Origin: Hyphomicrobiales bacterium
GTDB lineage: Bacteria; Pseudomonadota; Alphaproteobacteria; Rhizobiales; Rhizobiaceae
Direction of reading: 5' to 3'
Assembly (NCBI GenBank): GCA_900466475.1
Contig: UBMI01000022.1
Coordinates: 62,001-126,000, forward strand
Length of the DNA: 64,000 nt
In this document: positions 60,082 to 64,000 of the stretch, piece after piece
Layout of the letters: each line of letters begins with the position of its first letter
Numbering within the stretch: position 1 is the stretch's first letter
Program-made: the position numbers and the translations under genes
Notes under the pieces: generated by a model
Told to the model about the DNA's origin: nothing
The model's database searches: none
What the model saw: the letters and a program-made list of their open reading frames with translations, nothing else

Positions 60082-60306
60082 ATCGATGCTGTCCCTCTAC
60101 AATTTGATCTCGCGTTGAGACCCTAACTCGAAAATAAACGAACGTTCAATATTTCGATTTCTTTCGTTTTGATTTAATATGACAGTAACGCGGGCTGGAC
60201 ATACGCTGATGCCGCCCTCCATCGCGTCTTTTGATCACAATAGTTGCCGTGCATTTTCGATTTTCGAAATATCGGTACCGTCATCTAAGGGAATTCGAGG
60301 TCACAC
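60082..60306. promoter_or_regulatory. divergent regulatory region with TTTCG-type DeoR repeats
   Basis: Between the aldolase gene and the DeoR gene, two TTTCG-rich blocks are seen: ATTTCGATTTCTTTCGTTTT near 60151-60170 and TTTTCGATTTTCGAAA near 60254-60269. Tandem TTTCG blocks are usual DeoR-family operators. The GAACGTTC palindrome at 60140-60147 adds a further site. The DeoR gene has GAGG 7 bases before its ATG. Confidence 0.5.
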
Positions 60307-61068
60307 ATGCTTGCGGAACAACGGCGACATCAGATCATGCTGGAACTTCAGCGGACCGGCCAAGCACGCACGACGCAGTTGGCGGAAAACTTCGGTGTCT
60401 CCGAGGTGACCATCAGATCCGACCTGGAAATTCTGGATGCCAAGAAGCAGCTCATCAAAACGCATGGCGGCGCGATCGCATTGCCGGCCAGTTCGCCCGC
60501 AGCGGCCTTCGAAGAACGGATGAACCGCAATTTCGACGCCAAACGACGCATCGCACAGATGGCGGCACGTCAAATAATCGACAACCAGTCTGTTGTCTTC
60601 GACAGCGGCTCGACACTGCTGCAGGTTGCCATGCAAATGCCCCCGGTCAATAACGTTGTCGTGGCCACAACCGCCATGAATATCGCGCAGCATCTGATGT
60701 ATCGGCCGGGGCTGGACGTGCATATGATAGGCGGCCGTGTCTTTCCAAGTACCGTCAGCACGATCGTCTCGGATTCCGACAAGGCCGTGGGCGGTCTTGT
60801 CGCCCACCAGGCGTTCCTCAGTGCTCATGCCATCGATCACGCATTCGATGTCGTCGATGTCTCGGAAGACATTGCACGCACCAAACGCAATCTGGTCCGC
60901 ATGGCGAGGCGCGTCATCCTCGTGGCGGATTCCAGCAAGTGGGATATTGGCGCCTCGTCCAAGGCATTTTCGCTTTCACGGGTCGATCTGATCATCACCG
61001 ACACCGGCATGCCGCACGGGATTCGCAGCCGATTGGACAAGCTGGGGGTCGAAGTGCGCTATGTGTAG
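60307..61068 (+). CDS. DeoR-family transcriptional regulator
   Basis: A 253-residue regulator. The DeoR winged helix (residues 3-57) contains RTTQLAENFGVSEVTIRSDLEIL and ends KTHGGA. The sensor domain has FDSGSTLLQVA and VVATTAMNIAQHL, the usual sugar-phosphate loop and its support. It is divergent from the kinase/aldolase/ATPase run and likely represses it, with a phosphorylated sugar as effector. Confidence 0.92.
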   Translation: MLAEQRRHQIMLELQRTGQARTTQLAENFGVSEVTIRSDLEILDAKKQLIKTHGGAIALPASSPAAAFEERMNRNFDAKRRIAQMAARQIIDNQSVVFDSGSTLLQVAMQMPPVNNVVVATTAMNIAQHLMYRPGLDVHMIGGRVFPSTVSTIVSDSDKAVGGLVAHQAFLSAHAIDHAFDVVDVSEDIARTKRNLVRMARRVILVADSSKWDIGASSKAFSLSRVDLIITDTGMPHGIRSRLDKLGVEVRYV

Positions 61069-61222
61069 GGGCGTTTAGGCTGCCAATTGTACCTATGTAA
61101 CAAAAAATTTTGCGCATGCGATATTGTCAGGCTACAAACGCATTTCGAAGCCCCCACACTGACCGCCCTTGCGACATCGGCTGACGCAGAGGTGCCTTGG
61201 CGCAGTGCAACCAGAATTGCCG

Positions 61223-62257
61223 ATGGACAAGATGACGATCAAAACTATGGACGATTTCGCCCGGTCCTGTGGCGTTTCTCGTCCGACGCTTTCGAGGTAT
61301 TTCGATGACCCGAGCAGCGTAAAGCCGGTGACACGCAAACGCATCGAGGATGCGCTCTCGGCATCGGACTACCGTCCTAATCTCTATGCGCGCAATCTCA
61401 ATCGCAAGAGGACACGCAACGTTGGCATTCTCGTGCCTGTCATCACAGATCCATTCTATGCCGAAATGGTCAACCGTCTGGAATTGCTCGTCCGGGGTGA
61501 AGGTTACTGGCCAATCGTCATCTCGTCCCACGGCTTGCCAGATCTTGAAGCCGAGGCCGTCAACACGCTTCTGTCCTTGAAGGCTGCCGGCGCGATCATC
61601 GCGCCTCTGGGTCTTTCTTCCGAGCCTGGCATCTTCGAAAAACTCCGGGAGAGCATTCCCATTGTCTACTTCGATACGTTCATCGAGGGCGACACGCCCT
61701 TCATTGGCAACAACAATGCCCAAAGCGTTGCGACAATTGTCGACTATCTCTGCCGGTCCGGCGAGCCGCCTGCATATTTCGACATTCCGCATGTCAATCA
61801 CAATTCCGGGGAGCGGCTGGCAAGCTATGTCGCCACGATGGAAGCGCTCGGTTTCGAACCGGTCGTGTTTGGCGCCACCGAGAGCTACGGCTGGGATTTC
61901 GAACGTATGGGGTATGAGCAGACCGACGCAATGATCGCGGCTGGAACGCTTCCGGGCAGGACGATCCTCTGCGCGAACGATCGACTTGCCTTCGGCGCGA
62001 TGGCTGCCGCCCACTCGCGCGGCCTCCGCATCGGCCGCAGGGGCGATAGCGATCTTCGCATCGCCGCCCATGACGATCACCCTCTCAGCCGTTATACCTG
62101 CCCGCCATTGACGACGATGGCGCAAGATTTCACCGCCATGGCACGCAGCAGTGTCGACACACTGCTTTCGATGCTGGACGAAGACAACGACACCAAGCAG
62201 GTCGTTGCACGAAAAATCATCCTCGATGGTACATTGGTGATGCGTCAGTCGGCGTGA
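61223..62257 (+). CDS. LacI-family transcriptional regulator
   Basis: A 344-residue regulator. The HTH (TMDDFARSCGVSRPTLSRYFDD) is at residues 8-29 and the hinge region continues to about 60. A periplasmic-binding-protein-like domain has NVGILVPVITDPFYAEMVNRLE, and late parts resemble sugar-sensing members. The ATG at 61223 is used; ATG codons at 61232 and 61247 are also possible. It overlaps the convergent esterase gene by 13 bp at its end. Its target may be the Gfo/esterase pair or the sugar operon at 53389-60081. Confidence 0.9.
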   Translation: MDKMTIKTMDDFARSCGVSRPTLSRYFDDPSSVKPVTRKRIEDALSASDYRPNLYARNLNRKRTRNVGILVPVITDPFYAEMVNRLELLVRGEGYWPIVISSHGLPDLEAEAVNTLLSLKAAGAIIAPLGLSSEPGIFEKLRESIPIVYFDTFIEGDTPFIGNNNAQSVATIVDYLCRSGEPPAYFDIPHVNHNSGERLASYVATMEALGFEPVVFGATESYGWDFERMGYEQTDAMIAAGTLPGRTILCANDRLAFGAMAAAHSRGLRIGRRGDSDLRIAAHDDHPLSRYTCPPLTTMAQDFTAMARSSVDTLLSMLDEDNDTKQVVARKIILDGTLVMRQSA

Positions 62258-63198
62258 TCGACGAGGCTGCGCCATCCGGCAACCGCTTCTTCCACCGCCC
62301 GCCGCGCCGCCGGAATGTGCCGCCCCATGGAAACGAAGCCGTGGATCTGGTCCTGCCAACGCCGCAGGACTACAGGAACGCCCGCCTCGGCAAGCCGGCG
62401 GGTATAGGCCTCGCCTTCGTCTGCGAGGATATCCTGGCCCGCAATCGCGACGAAGGCCGGTGGCAAGCCCGCGACATTTCCGACTCGCAGCGGTGAGACG
62501 CGCCAATCACCGATATCAGCCGCGTCGCGGACATAATGATCGCGGAACCAGCGCATCGTCGAGGCAGTCAAACCGTATCCTTCTGAAAACCTGACAAAGC
62601 TGTCGGTCCTCTGCCCGGCATCGGTGTTGGGATAGAGCAGAAGTTGCGCCGAGATTTTCTGGGCAACGCCATCGCGCGCAAGAAGTGACAGGACGGCGGC
62701 CAGGTTGCCGCCGGCGCTATCGCCCGCGACGGCAATCCGATCTGGATCGATACCAAGCGCGCTTGCCTGCTCCGCCACATAGGCAAGCGCCGATACGCAA
62801 TCTTCCAAACCCGCCGGGAACTTGTGCTCGGGCGCCAGCCGATAGTCCGGGCAAAATACGATGCAGGCGCCGACATTCGCAAACCACCGGCAGATCTCGT
62901 CGTGGGATTCAAGAGTGCCGACGACCCAGCCGCCACCGTGAAGGTAGAGAAGTGCCGGCGCATCCGCGTTCGGAGCGCCGACGCCTCGGTAGATCCTGAG
63001 CGGGATCGGGCAGTTTGTCCCGGCAATCGTTCTGTCCTCGATGGACGTGACAGGCTCGCGATCGCCCTGCAATGTCGGGCACCCCGCGTCATAGGCAGCG
63101 CGCGCCTCGCTTACTGTCCCCTGCTCAAAGGGCGGCTGGTTTGCTGCGCGACCGAGCGCCAGGACATGCGCGGCGCCGGGATCCAATCGATCTTTCAT
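62245..63198 (-). CDS. alpha/beta-hydrolase esterase of the HSL family
   Basis: A 317-residue carboxylesterase. The oxyanion motif is YLHGGGWVVG, the nucleophile GDSAGGNLAAV, and the acid/base residues are in DILADEGEAYTRRLAE and QIHGFVSMG. The start at 63198 overlaps the upstream Gfo/Idh/MocA stop (ATGA), so the two are translationally coupled. Such esterases can remove acyl groups from sugars; here that is suggested only by the neighbour. Confidence 0.9.
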   Translation of the reverse strand: MKDRLDPGAAHVLALGRAANQPPFEQGTVSEARAAYDAGCPTLQGDREPVTSIEDRTIAGTNCPIPLRIYRGVGAPNADAPALLYLHGGGWVVGTLESHDEICRWFANVGACIVFCPDYRLAPEHKFPAGLEDCVSALAYVAEQASALGIDPDRIAVAGDSAGGNLAAVLSLLARDGVAQKISAQLLLYPNTDAGQRTDSFVRFSEGYGLTASTMRWFRDHYVRDAADIGDWRVSPLRVGNVAGLPPAFVAIAGQDILADEGEAYTRRLAEAGVPVVLRRWQDQIHGFVSMGRHIPAARRAVEEAVAGWRSLVDHAD

Positions 63199-64000
63199 CG
63201 TCTCACCTCAAGCAGGCTGCGGGCTTCATCGTCCCCAAGCAGCGGCGGTTGTGCAACTGTGCCGCCAATCGCAACCGCGCTCCTGGCCTCGCTGGACGCC
63301 AGGGTCGCTTCCATGATCTCGAGAACATGAAGGGCCAGATCGCCGGAGGCGCGCGGCGCCCTGCCCTCGCCAAGCGCGCGCACGAGATCGGCAACGCCCA
63401 GCATGCGATAATTGGCGCGATCAGGAGCGCTATACGGCCAGTTCAGCGCGCCATACAGCTCGTTTTCGCTTTCGAAATTCTTCCATTCAGCGCCGCGCTC
63501 GGAGAGCGAGACCGTTCCACCGAACGTGTCGGGATCGGGCAGGCGCAACGACCCCTCGGTGCCGTGCAACTCGATCGGATGATTGGAGTGCCGGAAGACA
63601 TCCCACGACGCACCGAAATTCACCGTCGCGCCCGATTGAAACTCGAGAAGCGAGAGCACATTGGTCGGCGTGCCCACTTTGAACGTCGTGTTCCTGAAGG
63701 GGCCGTCGGCCGTTATCAGCCGTTCTTCCTGGCCTTTCGTCGCCATCGCCATCACGCTTTTCACCGGGCCGAGCAGATTGACCAGCATCGTCAGATAATA
63801 GGGACCCATGTCAAAGAGCGGGCCACCGCCGGGTTGATAGTAGAATTGTGGATTGGGATGCCAATGTTCCATGCCGCGGCCGAACATGAAGGCGGTGCCG
63901 CTGACCGGGCGGCCGATCGCACCTGCATCCATCAGGCCTCGGGCACGCCGCCCAGCGGCGCCGAGGAATGTATCAGGAGCCGATCCCAACAGAAGACCGC
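63195..64000 (-). CDS. Gfo/Idh/MocA-family oxidoreductase, 5' end outside window
   Basis: About 268 C-terminal residues. The catalytic domain motifs are present: FYYQPGGGPLFDMGPYYLTML (Asp-x-Gly-x-Tyr in place of the usual His), LHGTEGSLRLPDPDTFGG and a C-terminal ALGEGRAPRASGDLALHVLEIME. The Rossmann domain with the nucleotide site lies beyond base 64000. It precedes the esterase gene on the same strand with a four-base overlap. Probable sugar dehydrogenase. Confidence 0.85.
   Translation of the reverse strand, partial: GLLLGSAPDTFLGAAGRRARGLMDAGAIGRPVSGTAFMFGRGMEHWHPNPQFYYQPGGGPLFDMGPYYLTMLVNLLGPVKSVMAMATKGQEERLITADGPFRNTTFKVGTPTNVLSLLEFQSGATVNFGASWDVFRHSNHPIELHGTEGSLRLPDPDTFGGTVSLSERGAEWKNFESENELYGALNWPYSAPDRANYRMLGVADLVRALGEGRAPRASGDLALHVLEIMEATLASSEARSAVAIGGTVAQPPLLGDDEARSLLEVRR

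Noticed and set aside
61127..62506. 459-codon minus-strand frame opposite the LacI gene
   Set aside because: Antisense shadow of the LacI regulator, continuing out of frame into the esterase.
1..64000. CRISPR arrays, tRNA or rRNA genes, intact insertion sequences
   Set aside because: Looked for repeated spacers, cloverleaf-like segments and transposase motifs; none found by eye. A tRNA or ncRNA could still be missed without a covariance-model search.

Overview
The window looks like part of a large replicon (probably a megaplasmid or chromid) of a Rhizobium- or Agrobacterium-type alphaproteobacterium. The reasons are high GC, long operons of ABC sugar, polyamine and peptide transporters each paired with a local regulator, rhizobial-style small proteins (BA14K/glycine-zipper type), and enzymes for amino-sugar, amine and sugar catabolism. 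There are no rRNA or tRNA genes, no CRISPR array, no intact insertion sequence and no replication origin that I can see. The species is an inference; nothing in the sequence names it.

Layout. (1) 1-6211, minus strand: a glycerol-3-phosphate-type operon in the order ugpB, ugpA, ugpE, ugpC, glycerophosphodiester phosphodiesterase, DeoR regulator, HAD phosphatase (cut by the window edge). (2) 6856-9984, minus, divergent from 10181-13966, plus: a CUT1 sugar transporter without its own ATPase, facing a Gfo/Idh/MocA oxidoreductase, HutC-type GntR regulator, SIS-domain sugar-phosphate isomerase/deaminase-like protein and BadF-type N-acetylglucosamine-like kinase. This reads as an amino-sugar utilisation unit. 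(3) 14033-22008, minus: a polyamine-type ABC transporter, copper amine oxidase, DUF2182 membrane protein and aldehyde dehydrogenase. Together these import an amine, oxidise it to an aldehyde and then to an acid. A ROK repressor (22507) is divergent, and a palindrome sits at the operon's predicted start of transcription. (4) 23791-31680: a patchwork of an OprB porin, ClC channel, BA14K-like protein, glutathione S-transferase and glucose-6-phosphate dehydrogenase, with two eroded gene relics (a metallo-beta-lactamase-fold hydrolase and a DJ-1/PfpI protein). (5) 32054-45804: a sialic-acid/amino-sugar-like region. On the minus strand are a CUT1 transporter without ATPase, a NanE-NanK fusion and a HutC-type GntR. 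On the plus strand are an FCD-type GntR (NanR class), a complete peptide-type ABC transporter and two N-acetylneuraminate lyase/DapA-family proteins. (6) 46123-52776: a degenerate EF-G-like GTPase, several tiny genes, one frameshifted gene, and an XRE-regulated three-gene operon of unknown function whose first two products look like distant paralogues. (7) 53389-60081, minus: another CUT1 transporter, with its ATPase, a PfkB sugar kinase and an FbaB/LsrF-type aldolase, divergent from a DeoR regulator. (8) 61223-64000: a LacI regulator, convergent with an HSL-type esterase and a Gfo/Idh/MocA oxidoreductase (cut by the window edge).

Two patterns recur. All six transport-type binding-protein genes are followed directly by an intercistronic stem-loop before the next gene, as expected where binding protein must outnumber permease. 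The first gene of the unknown XRE-linked operon has the same arrangement. Each catabolic unit also carries palindromic operator candidates matching the class of its own regulator. The best are a GGATAT palindrome between the -35 and -10 of the FCD-regulator promoter, and a TTGACA promoter with a perfect 14-bp palindrome at +1 in front of the amine operon.
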